Source: Rubrivivax sp. (GTDB lineage Bacteria > Pseudomonadota > Gammaproteobacteria > Burkholderiales > Burkholderiaceae_C). From it: a stretch of DNA of 64,000 bases. Location of the stretch: the NCBI GenBank assembly GCA_019635285.1, contig JAHBZS010000001.1, positions 62,001 through 126,000 on the forward strand, in the 5' to 3' direction. Both the position numbers and the translations under genes were made by a program. The notes beneath the pieces are model-generated. The model made no database searches, had not been told where the DNA came from, and saw nothing but the letters and a program-made list of their open reading frames with translations. Shown in pieces: positions 10,062 to 20,699 of this stretch; positions within the stretch are counted from its first letter, which is position 1; each line of letters begins with the position of its first letter.

Positions 10062-10729
10062 GGCTCGGCTTGCAGCAGGTAGCCCAGGCCGCGCAGCGTC
10101 ACCAACTGCGCGCCGGTGCCCAACAGGCGCTTGCGCAAGCGGTAGGCGACCACCTCGATGGCCTCGGCCTGCACGGCGGCATCGTCGGGGAAGACCAGTT
10201 CCAGCAGGCGCTCCTTGGCCAGGGCCCGGCCCGGGCGATCGAGCAGCGCACGCAGCAGCGCCAGCTCGCGGGGCGGCAGCTCCATCGGCTGGCCGCCGCG
10301 GTAGACCGCGCCTTGCTCGGCATCGACACGCAGGCCGCAGAACTCCGGCGCCACTTCGGCGAGCGAGGGCTCTGCGCGGCGCGCCAGCGCACGCACGCGC
10401 GCCTCCAACTCGTCCAGGTCGAAGGGCTTGGGCAGGTAGTCGTCCGCGCCGATGTTCAATCCCAGCACACGGTCGCCGACCGTGCCGCGCGCCGTCAGGA
10501 TGAGCACCGGCGCGCGCAGGCCCTCGGCGCGGGCGTCGCGCAGCACCTCGAGGCCGTCGCGGCCGGGCAGGCTGAGATCCAGCACCACCACGTCGGGCAG
10601 GCTGGCGCGCCAGCGGTCCAGCGCGCGGTCGCCGTCGGTGCAGGCCACCACCTGCATGCCGCTGGCACGCAGCGCGCGCTGCAGCGTCGTCTGCATCTCG
10701 GGGTTGTCTTCGACCAGCAGCAGCTTCAT
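10058..10729 (-). CDS. tctD: TctD-type response regulator (OmpR family)
   Basis: A 223-residue regulator with a receiver domain (MKLLLVEDNPEM; phospho-acceptor Asp in VVVLDLSLPGRDG; conserved Lys in PKPFDLDEL) and a winged-helix DNA-binding domain ending in LRGLGYLL. It overlaps tctE by 4 bases and reads away from tctC, so it probably controls the transporter from the 143-base gap. That gap holds the tctC ribosome-binding site (AAGGAG) but no operator I can identify. Confidence 0.88.
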   Translation of the reverse strand: MKLLLVEDNPEMQTTLQRALRASGMQVVACTDGDRALDRWRASLPDVVVLDLSLPGRDGLEVLRDARAEGLRAPVLILTARGTVGDRVLGLNIGADDYLPKPFDLDELEARVRALARRAEPSLAEVAPEFCGLRVDAEQGAVYRGGQPMELPPRELALLRALLDRPGRALAKERLLELVFPDDAAVQAEAIEVVAYRLRKRLLGTGAQLVTLRGLGYLLQAEP

Positions 10730-10872
10730 TCTTCGGTGGCCGAGTCTGCATCAGGACCTTCGGCAGGCCGTGTGGCGTCGATCGGCATTTTCCCTAGGTC
10801 GCCGGACAGCCAACTGACAGCGTTTGCGGCGAACATGCAAGACGTTTTCATCCGCGTACAAGGAGACACCGC

Positions 10873-11835
10873 ATGCGTCGCGACACCTTCATCAAGACCC
10901 TGGCCGCACTGGCGGCGAGCGGCGCGCTGCCGCTGACCGCGCGCGCTGCCGGCGCCAACATCAAGATGATGATCCCGGCCAACCCCGGCGGCGGCTGGGA
11001 CACCACCGGCCGCGCGCTCGGCAAGGCCATGCAGGAGGCCGGCGGTGCCGCCTCGGTGAGCTACGACAACAAGGGTGGCGCGGCCGGCGCGATCGGCCTG
11101 GCGCAGTTCGTCAATGCCAGCAAGGGCGACCCGAACGCCATGATGATGATGGGCGCGGTGATGCTGGGCGGCATCATCACCGGCAAGCCGCCGGTGAACC
11201 TGTCGACAGCCACGCCGCTGGCGCGACTGATCAGCGAGTACCAGGTCTTCGTGGTGCCGGCGGAATCGCCGCTGAAGTCGATGAAGGAAGTCATCGAGCA
11301 GCTGAAGAAGGACCCGGGCAGCGTCAAGTGGGGCGGCGGCTCGCGCGGCTCCACCGAACACATTGCCGCGGCGATGATCGCGCGCGAGGTGGGCGTGGAC
11401 CCGTCGAAGATCAACTACGTGGCCTTCCGTGGGGGCGGCGAGGCCACCGCCGCCATCCTGGGCGGCAACGTCACGGTGGGCGGCAGCGGCTACACCGAGT
11501 TCGGCGAGTACATCAACACCAAGAAGATGCGCCCGCTGGCCGTCACCTCCGCCACGCGTATCAAGGGCGTGGACGCGCCGACGCTGAAGGAACTGGGCCT
11601 GAACGTGGTCATCGGCAACTGGCGCGGCGTCTATGGCGCCCCCGGCATCACCCCGGAGCAGACCAAGGCGCTGATCGACATGGTCGTGCAGGCCACCAAG
11701 ACCAAGGCCTGGGCCCAGGCCGTGGAAACCAACGGCTGGACGCCGGCGTTGATGACCGGCGCCGAGTTCGGCAAGTTCGTCGACGACGAGTTCGCCAGCC
11801 TGCGCGCGGTGATGGCCAAGTCCGGGATGATCTGA
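10873..11835 (+). CDS. tctC: TctC periplasmic substrate-binding protein
   Basis: A 320-residue extracytoplasmic receptor of the tripartite tricarboxylate transporter. A signal peptide covers about residues 1-26 (RRDTFIKTLAALAASGALP, then ARA). The mature part has the family features IPANPGGGWDTTGR, the VSYDNKGGAAGAIGLAQF loop and a VPAESPLKSMKEVIEQLK strand. It overlaps tctB by one base (TGATG) and heads the tctCBA operon. It differs clearly from the three Bug proteins at 44-55 kb. Confidence 0.88.
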   Translation: MRRDTFIKTLAALAASGALPLTARAAGANIKMMIPANPGGGWDTTGRALGKAMQEAGGAASVSYDNKGGAAGAIGLAQFVNASKGDPNAMMMMGAVMLGGIITGKPPVNLSTATPLARLISEYQVFVVPAESPLKSMKEVIEQLKKDPGSVKWGGGSRGSTEHIAAAMIAREVGVDPSKINYVAFRGGGEATAAILGGNVTVGGSGYTEFGEYINTKKMRPLAVTSATRIKGVDAPTLKELGLNVVIGNWRGVYGAPGITPEQTKALIDMVVQATKTKAWAQAVETNGWTPALMTGAEFGKFVDDEFASLRAVMAKSGMI

Positions 11836-12335
11836 TGTCGCCGACCGCACCGCAGAAGGCCATCGGCGCGGGCGTGCTGGTGCTCGGCGCCCTGCTGGCC
11901 GCCGGCGCCACGCAGATCAGCGCCGAGGCCGGCTATGCCGGCGTCGGCCCGAACTTCCTGCCCTGGGTGGTGTCGCTGGCCCTGCTGGCCTGCGGCGTCT
12001 TCCTGCTGTGGGAGGCCTTCACGGGCGGCTTCCGCGATATGGAGGAGCCTTCCGGCGCCGACAAAGGCTGCTGGCCGGGCTTCGTGTGGGTGTCGGTGGG
12101 CATCCTGGCCAATGCGCTGCTCATCACGACCATCGGCTTCATCCTCAGCTGTGCGCTGTGCTTCGTGCTGGCGGTGCGCGGCTTCAAGACCGCCGAAGGT
12201 CGGCTGGACCTGAGCCTGAAGGCGTGGCTGGTGGATGCGCTGGTCGGCTTCGCCATCGCCGCGCCGGTGTACTGGATGTTCACGCAACTGCTGGCGATCA
12301 ACCTGCCGGGGCTGACCCAGACCGGCTGGATCTGA
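11835..12335 (+). CDS. tctB: TctB small membrane subunit
   Basis: A 166-residue membrane protein with four predicted helices: about 8-28, 38-58, a segment after [11 protein letters not shown], and a C-terminal segment ending near LTQTGWI. That layout is standard for TctB. Its ATG overlaps the tctC stop, and tctA follows after 13 bases. The subunit is needed for transport with TctA, but its exact role is not known. Confidence 0.85.
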   Translation: MSPTAPQKAIGAGVLVLGALLAAGATQISAEAGYAGVGPNFLPWVVSLALLACGVFLLWEAFTGGFRDMEEPSGADKGCWPGFVWVSVGILANALLITTIGFILSCALCFVLAVRGFKTAEGRLDLSLKAWLVDALVGFAIAAPVYWMFTQLLAINLPGLTQTGWI

Positions 12336-12348
12336 CGAGAGCGCGCGC

Positions 12349-13842
12349 ATGGACATCCTCAACCAACTGATCCAGGGCTTCGCCACCGCCGCGACGCCCA
12401 TCAACCTGCTGTGGGCGCTGTTCGGCTGCACCATCGGCACGGCGGTGGGGGTGCTGCCCGGCATCGGGCCCGCCACGGCGGTGGCCATGCTGCTGCCGAT
12501 CACGCTGAAGGTGGAGCCGACGGCGTCGATGATCTTCTTCGCCGGCATCTACTACGGCGCGATGTACGGCGGCTCGACGACGTCGATCCTGTTGAACACG
12601 CCCGGCGAGGCCGGCTCCATGGTGACCGCCATGGAGGGCAACAAGATGGCCAAGAACGGCCGCGCCGGCGCGGCGCTGGCCACCGCGGCGATCGGCTCCT
12701 TCGTGGCCGGCACCATCGCCACGGTGCTGGTGACCTTCTTCGCGCCGCTGGTCGCCAACTACGCCGTCAAGCTGGGCCCGCCGGAGTACTTTCTGCTGAT
12801 GGTGCTGGCCTTCTGCACGGTGAGCGCCGTGCTGGGGCAGAGCACGCTGCGCGGCCTGGTGTCGCTGTTCATCGGCCTGGCGATGGGGCTGGTGGGCATC
12901 GACCAGATCACCGGCCAGGCACGCTACACCGGCGGCGTGCCCGAGCTGATGGACGGCCTGGAAGTGGTGCTCATCGCGGTGGGCCTGTTTGCCGTGGCCG
13001 AGGCGCTGTATGCGGTGCTGTACGAAGGCCGCGTCCAGGAATCGCAGAACCACATGAGCAAGGTGCACATGACCGCCGCCGAATGGCGCCGGTCATGGCC
13101 GGCGTGGCTGCGCGCCACGGGCATCGGTTTCCCCTTCGGCTGCATTCCGGCCGGCGGCAGCGAGATCCCCACGTTTCTGAGCTACTCCACCGAGAAGAAG
13201 CTCAGCAAGCACAAGGAAGAGTTCGGCACCACCGGCGCCATCGAAGGCGTGGCCGGCCCGGAGGCCGCCAACAACGCGGCCATCACGGCCACGCTGATCC
13301 CGCTGCTGACGCTGGGCATCCCCACCTCCAACACCACGGCCATCCTGCTGGGCGCGTTCCAGAACTACGGCATCCAGCCCGGGCCCCAGCTGTTCGACAA
13401 GAACGCGGCGCTGGTGTGGGCGCTGATCGCGTCGCTGTACATCGGCAACGTCATGCTGCTGGTGCTGAACCTGCCGCTGGTGGGCCTGTGGGTCAAGCTG
13501 CTCAAGGTGCCGAAGCCGCAGCTGTATGCGGGCATCCTGATCTTCGCCACGGTGGGCGTGTACGGCATGCGCCAGTCGGCCTTCGACCTGGTGCTGCTGT
13601 ACGGCATCGGCGTGCTCGGCGTGGTCATGCGGCGCTTCAGCTTCCCCACCGCGCCGGTGGTGGTGGGCATGATCCTGGGCCCGCTGGCCGAGGCGCAGAT
13701 GCGCAACGCGCTGTCCATCGGCGAGGGCAGCTGGAGCATCTTCGTGCAGCGCCCGGCATCGCTGGTGCTGCTGATCGTGGTGGCCGCGGTGCTGCTGCTG
13801 CCGCGCCTGTCGCGGCTGCGGCGCAAGCTGAAGAACGCTTGA
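12349..13842 (+). CDS. tctA: TctA large permease subunit
   Basis: A 497-residue integral membrane protein with about ten to twelve hydrophobic helices, the transport channel of the tripartite tricarboxylate transporter. The glycine-rich signature [18 protein letters not shown] lies near the N-terminus and a second [25 protein letters not shown] motif near residue 300. It is probably driven by an ion gradient. It ends three bases before the convergent hemH. Confidence 0.92.
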   Translation: MDILNQLIQGFATAATPINLLWALFGCTIGTAVGVLPGIGPATAVAMLLPITLKVEPTASMIFFAGIYYGAMYGGSTTSILLNTPGEAGSMVTAMEGNKMAKNGRAGAALATAAIGSFVAGTIATVLVTFFAPLVANYAVKLGPPEYFLLMVLAFCTVSAVLGQSTLRGLVSLFIGLAMGLVGIDQITGQARYTGGVPELMDGLEVVLIAVGLFAVAEALYAVLYEGRVQESQNHMSKVHMTAAEWRRSWPAWLRATGIGFPFGCIPAGGSEIPTFLSYSTEKKLSKHKEEFGTTGAIEGVAGPEAANNAAITATLIPLLTLGIPTSNTTAILLGAFQNYGIQPGPQLFDKNAALVWALIASLYIGNVMLLVLNLPLVGLWVKLLKVPKPQLYAGILIFATVGVYGMRQSAFDLVLLYGIGVLGVVMRRFSFPTAPVVVGMILGPLAEAQMRNALSIGEGSWSIFVQRPASLVLLIVVAAVLLLPRLSRLRRKLKNA

Positions 13843-13845
13843 GGC

Positions 13846-14877
13846 TTAGGCAGGGCGGGCCGTGTCCCAGCCCTGCAGATGGCGCTGCGCGATGTCGCGC
13901 AGCGCGGCGATCCAGGCCGGGCGGTCGTTCAGCGCGGTGATGTAGTGGAACTCGCGGCCGCCGGCCTGCAGGAAGGCGGCGCGGGCTTCGACCTCGATCT
14001 CCTCCAGCGTCTCCAGGCAGTCGGCGGTGAAGCCGGGGCAGAACACATCGACGCGCGACACGCCGTCGCGCGCCAGCTGCCGCAAGGTCGCTTCGGTGTA
14101 GGGCTGCAGCCACTTGGCCTTGCCGAAGCGGCTCTGGAAGCTGACGCGCAGCGCCTGCGGCGCCAGCCCCAGCCGCGCGGCCAGCGCGCGCGCGGTGCTT
14201 TCGCAGGCCTCGCGGTAGGGGTCGCCCAGCTGCACCGCGCGCTCCGGCAGGCCATGGAAGCTCAGCAGCAAGTCGGCCCGGCCGTGGCTCTGCCAGTGGG
14301 CCGTGACGCGTTCGGCCAGTGCGCCGATGTAGCCGGCGTCGTCGTGGTACTCGTGCACGAAGCGCAATTCGGGCACGCGCCGCGCGTGTTGTCCCCAGGC
14401 GGCCACGGCGTCGAACACGCTGCCGGTGGTGGCGCTGGAATACTGCGGGTACAGCGGCAGCACCAGCACGCGGGTGACGCCCGCGGCGCGCAGCTCGTCC
14501 AGCCCGGCGGCGATGCCGGGGTTGCCGTAGCGCATGGCGTGCCGCACCGGCACGCGCTGGCCGGCCTGGCCCAGATAGCCGGCGAGCAGCTTCTGCTGCT
14601 TGGCCGTCCACACCGCCAGCGGCGAGCCTTCGGGCGTCCAGATCGTCGCGTACTTGCGCGCCGACTTGGCGGGTCGCAGCCGCAGCACCAGCCCATGCAG
14701 GATCGGCCACCACAGCGCCTTGGGAAGCTCCACCACGCGCGGGTCACTCAGGAACTCGGCCAGGTAGCGGCGCACCGCCGGGGCGGTGGGCGCGTCGGGC
14801 GTGCCCAGGTTGACCAGCAGGATGCCGACGCGCGGCGCGCCGTCGGCAAGGTCGGCCGGCTCGGCGCGGAAATTCAC
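13846..14877 (-). CDS. hemH: Ferrochelatase
   Basis: A 343-residue enzyme that inserts Fe(II) into protoporphyrin IX, the last step of haem synthesis. Signatures are VGILLVNLGTPDAP, YGNPGIAAGL, VLPLYPQYSSATTGS, LLSFHGLPERAVQLGDPY (catalytic His) and FQSRFGKAKWLQPYT. The start is GTG 14877, which overlaps the stop of the upstream receiver gene as GTGA. The gene is therefore probably co-transcribed with a receiver protein and an adenylyl cyclase, an unusual setting for hemH. Confidence 0.93.
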   Translation of the reverse strand: MNFRAEPADLADGAPRVGILLVNLGTPDAPTAPAVRRYLAEFLSDPRVVELPKALWWPILHGLVLRLRPAKSARKYATIWTPEGSPLAVWTAKQQKLLAGYLGQAGQRVPVRHAMRYGNPGIAAGLDELRAAGVTRVLVLPLYPQYSSATTGSVFDAVAAWGQHARRVPELRFVHEYHDDAGYIGALAERVTAHWQSHGRADLLLSFHGLPERAVQLGDPYREACESTARALAARLGLAPQALRVSFQSRFGKAKWLQPYTEATLRQLARDGVSRVDVFCPGFTADCLETLEEIEVEARAAFLQAGGREFHYITALNDRPAWIAALRDIAQRHLQGWDTARPA

Positions 14878-15248
14878 GCGACGGCCGGTGCGAAGCCCAG
14901 CGCCGCCAGGCCCTGGCGCAGCGTGCCGGCGTCGACCGGCTTGCTCCAGCAGGCGGCGAAGCCGGCCGCGGCGGCGCGTTCGCGCAGCGCGGCGTCGTGG
15001 TCGGCGCTGCACAGCACCGCCGGCACCTGCGGCAGGCCGGCCTCGCGCAGCCGGGCCAGCAGTTCGGTGCCATCGCCGTCGGGCAGGTGCAGGTCGATCA
15101 CCAGCAGATCCGGTGCCTCGACCCGGGCGAGGTCCAGCGCCTCGGCGCCGTCGGCTGCCGTGGACACGCGCACGCCGGGCAGTGCCGCGCAGGCGTTTTC
15201 GAAGAGCATCAGGTTGATGCGGTCGTCGTCCACGTACAGCAGGTGCAT
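14874..15248 (-). CDS. Single-domain response regulator (CheY-like)
   Basis: A 124-residue receiver with no output domain. It has the acidic pair Asp7-Asp8, phospho-acceptor Asp52 (LLVIDLHLPDG), Ser81 and Lys103 (CWSKPVD), so all phosphorylation residues are present. It follows the adenylyl cyclase-FHA gene after 8 bases and overlaps hemH. It has no partner kinase in the window. It may pass a phospho-signal to the cyclase or work in a relay; this is inference from gene order. Confidence 0.8.
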   Translation of the reverse strand: MHLLYVDDDRINLMLFENACAALPGVRVSTAADGAEALDLARVEAPDLLVIDLHLPDGDGTELLARLREAGLPQVPAVLCSADHDAALRERAAAAGFAACWSKPVDAGTLRQGLAALGFAPAVA

Positions 15249-15256
15249 CGCCGCGC

Positions 15257-16204
15257 TCAGGCCAGCGGCTGCAGTTGGCTGTCGCCGAAGCGCAGCACCT
15301 CGAAGCGCACGCAGGCCGACGTTGGGTCGGCCGGCGAGCCGCCCAGGCCGATGGCGCCCTTGCCGTGCAGCAGGCAGCTGCCGCGGCGCAGGCTGACGAT
15401 CTCGCCGTCGGCGAAGCGCACGTAGGTGCCGTTGTAGCTGAGGTCGCTGAGCTGGAAGCTGCCGCCGTGCCAGTCGAGCCGCGCATGCGAACGCGACACG
15501 CGCGAGTCGTCGACGCAGAAGTGCGCCTGCGGGCTGCGGCCCATCACCACCGGCGTCTGCCGGCTGGCGAACACCAGGTTCAGCTGCAGCCACTGCAGCC
15601 GGATGGCATCGGGCTCCACCGCCGGCGACACGTCGCCAAACTGCGTGGCCGCGCTGTCGCCGCTGCGGCGCCCACCGTGCACGTAGACCTGGACCGGCTC
15701 GACGCGGCCGCGCAGCACCATCTGGTCCAGGCTGCGGAAACGCGGCTTCAGCGACCGCGCCAGGCCGACCAGCACCGGCCCGGTGATCAGCGTCTCGTTG
15801 TCGCCGGCGTGGTCCAGCAACCGCGCGGCCACGTTGACGGCGTCGCCGAAGCAGTCGCCGGCCATCTCCACCACTTCGCCGCGCGACGCGGCCACCTGCA
15901 GGTGCAGCGAATGCAACGCGGCCGGCGACGCGCCTTGCGCGCTGCCACGCTTGACGATGTCCGCCAGCACCTCGTGCATTTGCAGCGCCGACTGCACCGC
16001 CTGCGCGGGCGTGTCGAACACCGCCATCAGCCCGTCGCCGAGCGTCTTCACCACGTGCCCGCCGTGCTTCTCGACGACGGGTCCGAGCGAGGACACACAA
16101 TGGGTGACCACCGACGTGGCCTCGGCATTGCCCAGCGACTCGAACAACCCGGTGCTGCCGCGCAGGTCGGCAAACAGGATGGTTCGGTCGGAGATCTGCG
16201 TCAT
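15257..16204 (-). CDS. Class III adenylyl cyclase with C-terminal FHA domain
   Basis: A 315-residue soluble protein. The cyclase domain (about 5-175) has both metal-binding aspartates, D13 (ILFADLRGST) and D57 (KTLGDGLMAVF), the adenine-selecting K53 and D117, and the transition-state N124 and R128 (VNVAARL). It should therefore make cAMP. The FHA domain (about 210-300) has GRSPQAHF, SRVSRSHARLDW and the N-G pair of LSYNGTYVRF, needed to bind phosphothreonine. No membrane segment is seen. FHA input suggests control by a Ser/Thr kinase, none of which lies in the window. Confidence 0.85.
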   Translation of the reverse strand: MTQISDRTILFADLRGSTGLFESLGNAEATSVVTHCVSSLGPVVEKHGGHVVKTLGDGLMAVFDTPAQAVQSALQMHEVLADIVKRGSAQGASPAALHSLHLQVAASRGEVVEMAGDCFGDAVNVAARLLDHAGDNETLITGPVLVGLARSLKPRFRSLDQMVLRGRVEPVQVYVHGGRRSGDSAATQFGDVSPAVEPDAIRLQWLQLNLVFASRQTPVVMGRSPQAHFCVDDSRVSRSHARLDWHGGSFQLSDLSYNGTYVRFADGEIVSLRRGSCLLHGKGAIGLGGSPADPTSACVRFEVLRFGDSQLQPLA

Positions 16205-16332
16205 GCCGGCCGAAAGTGTAAGCGCCGTTCGACCCTGTCGGACTTACAGGTCCGCAGCTTGTGGCTTCGCCGCAAGCCGCGGCGCGCCGGCTGCGCCATC
16301 GCGGCTGCCTGCGGCAGCGCCTATCCGGCCCA

Positions 16333-18582
<2,250 letters not shown>

Positions 18583-18850
18583 GCGATTCCTCGTTGGATC
18601 AAGCTGCAGTGCGCCCGCGGCATGCGGCCGCGCGCATATGCCATCGATATGGGCGCAAGGCCTTGGAGTACAAGGCACGCGCTACCGGCAGCAAGATGCA
18701 GCGGGACGCAGGTCGGGCGGTCAAGCGGGCGTGAGCGCGGGTGAGGCGCAGTCCTTGCGGGTGATGGTTGGCCGGTGGAGCTGACCCGTGTCGCGGGTGG
18801 CCGGGGCCCGGAGGTGCTGAGTTCACGCCTGCCGCTGTGGACAGCAGAGG

Positions 18851-18856
18851 ATTATA
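18851..18856 (-). promoter_or_regulatory. Perfect -10 hexamer for rpoD
   Basis: TATAAT on the minus strand, just past the dnaG stop and about 270 bases before rpoD. The -35 region is poor. It could give rpoD its own promoter apart from read-through from dnaG. The remainder of the 18583-18868 gap is GC-rich with no other feature seen. Confidence 0.45.
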
Positions 18857-18868
18857 CCGAAGGCCTGC

Positions 18869-20674
18869 TCAGGCAGGCAGCCCCGGCGCCCCCGAAAGGG
18901 CGGTCTTCAGGCTGGCGATGCGCTCGCGCAACTGCTTCAGCCGGGCCAGGCCTTCGGCATCCGGCTCGCTGTGGGCCAGCATGTCGGCGTCGTAGCCCAG
19001 CGCATTGATCCACATGCGCTGCAGCACGCGCTGCAGGTCCTCGACGCCGTGTTCCAGATCGACGACCACCGAATTCACCCAGGCGCGTGCGCTGTCGGCC
19101 CAGGCCTCGCCGGCCATCGCCTGGTCGAGCGCCGCCCAGGTCTGCGGCCCGTGCTCGGTGATCTGGCGCTCGAGCCAGGCCAGCACCTCGCCATGCGCGC
19201 CGCCCAGTTCGTGCAGCAGGCCCTGGTCTTCGCCGGACAACTGCTCCCACCACTCGTTGTGGCGCAGCAGCAGGCGCAGCGCCTGGTCGGCCAGACCCGC
19301 CGGGGCGCGCCGCGATGCCGCCCGCGAGGGCAGGCGCGGTGCGGCCGGCGCCGGCCGCGCCGCCGCCGCCACCTGACCCCACAGCGCCGCCAGGTCCGCG
19401 GCTTCCATTTGCGCCTGACGCGCCAGTTCGGGCAGCAGCTGGCGGCGCAGGGCCCCGTCGGGCAGCGCCAGCCACAACGGTTTGGCCTGCGCCAGCATGC
19501 GCGCGCGGCCTTCCGCCGTCTCCAGATCGGCCCCCTGGCTGGCGTGGTCGATCAGCTGGCGCGACAGCGGCACCGCCTTGGCCAGTTGTTCGTCGAAGGC
19601 CGCAGACCCCTTGTCGCGCACGAAGCTGTCCGGGTCGTGCTCCGGTGGCAGGAACAGGAAGCGCACGTTGCGCAGGTCGGTGGCGTGGGGCAGCGCAGCC
19701 TCGAGCGCGCGGCCGGCCGCGCGGCGCCCGGCCGCGTCGCCGTCGAAGCTGAAGACCACCGTGTCGGTGAAGCGGAACAGCTTCTGCACATGCTCGGCGG
19801 TGCAGGCGGTGCCGAGCGTCGCCACCGCGTTGTCGAAGCCGTGCTGCGCCAGCGCCACCACGTCCATGTAGCCTTCGACGACCAGCACGCAGCCCTTGCC
19901 GCGCAGCGCGTGGCGCGCCTCGTACAGGCCGTACAACTCGCGGCCCTTGACGAACAGCGGCGTCTCCGGCGAGTTCAGGTACTTGGGCTCGCCGCCATCG
20001 AGCACACGCCCGCCGAAGCCGATGACCTCGCCCTTGACCGAGCGGATCGGGAACATGATGCGGTCGCGAAAGCGGTCGTAGCGCTTTTGCTCGTCGCCCT
20101 CGTCGCCCTGCACGATGACCAGCCCGCTCTCGGCCAGCAGTGGGTCGTCGTAGCGCGGGAAGGCGCTGGCCAGGCCGCGCCAGCCGGCCGGCGCATAGCC
20201 CAGGCCGAAGCGGGCCGCGATTTCGCCCGACAGGCCGCGGCGCTTGAGGTAGTCGATGGCCGGCGCGTGCTGCTTCAGCTGCTTGCGGTAGTGCGCCGTC
20301 GCACGCTCCAGCGTGTCGCTCAGGGTGGCCTGGTGGACCCGCGCCTGCAAGGCGCGCTGCTGTTCGGCGGGGTCCAGCGGGCCATCGTCCGGCACGGTCA
20401 TGCCCACCTGCTGCGCCAGGTCGGCGACGGCATCGCGGAAGCTCATGCCGGCGTGTTCCATCAGGAAGCGGATGGCGTCGCCATGCGCGCCGCAGCCGAA
20501 GCAGTGATAGAACTGCTTGGACGCGCTGACGCTGAAGCTCGGCGACTTCTCGCCGTGGAAGGGGCACAGCCCCATGTGGTTGGCGCCGCTCTTCTTCAGC
20601 TCGACCTGGCGGCCGACGACCTCGACGATGTCGACGCGCGACAGCAGGTCCTGCAGGAAGCCGGGTGGGATCAC
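18869..20674 (-). CDS. dnaG: DNA primase DnaG
   Basis: A 601-residue primase that makes RNA primers for DnaB-loaded forks. It has an N-terminal zinc-binding domain (CPFHGEKSPSFSVS then FYHCFGCGAHG), the RNA-polymerase core and a TOPRIM domain (LVVEGYMDVVALAQHG, then VFSFDGDAAGRRAAGRAL), plus a C-terminal helical domain that binds DnaB. It is upstream of rpoD as in the macromolecular synthesis operon, but rpsU is absent from the expected place: a GGDEF-EAL gene ends only 25 bases upstream. Confidence 0.96.
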   Translation of the reverse strand: MIPPGFLQDLLSRVDIVEVVGRQVELKKSGANHMGLCPFHGEKSPSFSVSASKQFYHCFGCGAHGDAIRFLMEHAGMSFRDAVADLAQQVGMTVPDDGPLDPAEQQRALQARVHQATLSDTLERATAHYRKQLKQHAPAIDYLKRRGLSGEIAARFGLGYAPAGWRGLASAFPRYDDPLLAESGLVIVQGDEGDEQKRYDRFRDRIMFPIRSVKGEVIGFGGRVLDGGEPKYLNSPETPLFVKGRELYGLYEARHALRGKGCVLVVEGYMDVVALAQHGFDNAVATLGTACTAEHVQKLFRFTDTVVFSFDGDAAGRRAAGRALEAALPHATDLRNVRFLFLPPEHDPDSFVRDKGSAAFDEQLAKAVPLSRQLIDHASQGADLETAEGRARMLAQAKPLWLALPDGALRRQLLPELARQAQMEAADLAALWGQVAAAARPAPAAPRLPSRAASRRAPAGLADQALRLLLRHNEWWEQLSGEDQGLLHELGGAHGEVLAWLERQITEHGPQTWAALDQAMAGEAWADSARAWVNSVVVDLEHGVEDLQRVLQRMWINALGYDADMLAHSEPDAEGLARLKQLRERIASLKTALSGAPGLPA

Positions 20675-20699
20675 CGCGGCAGTCTACCCAAGGGCTGCT

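Noticed and set aside
16205-16332. Hairpin-rich gap between rpoD and the cyclase gene as a small RNA or terminator
   Set aside because: Several weak GC stems can be drawn but none has a clean stem plus T-run or a promoter.
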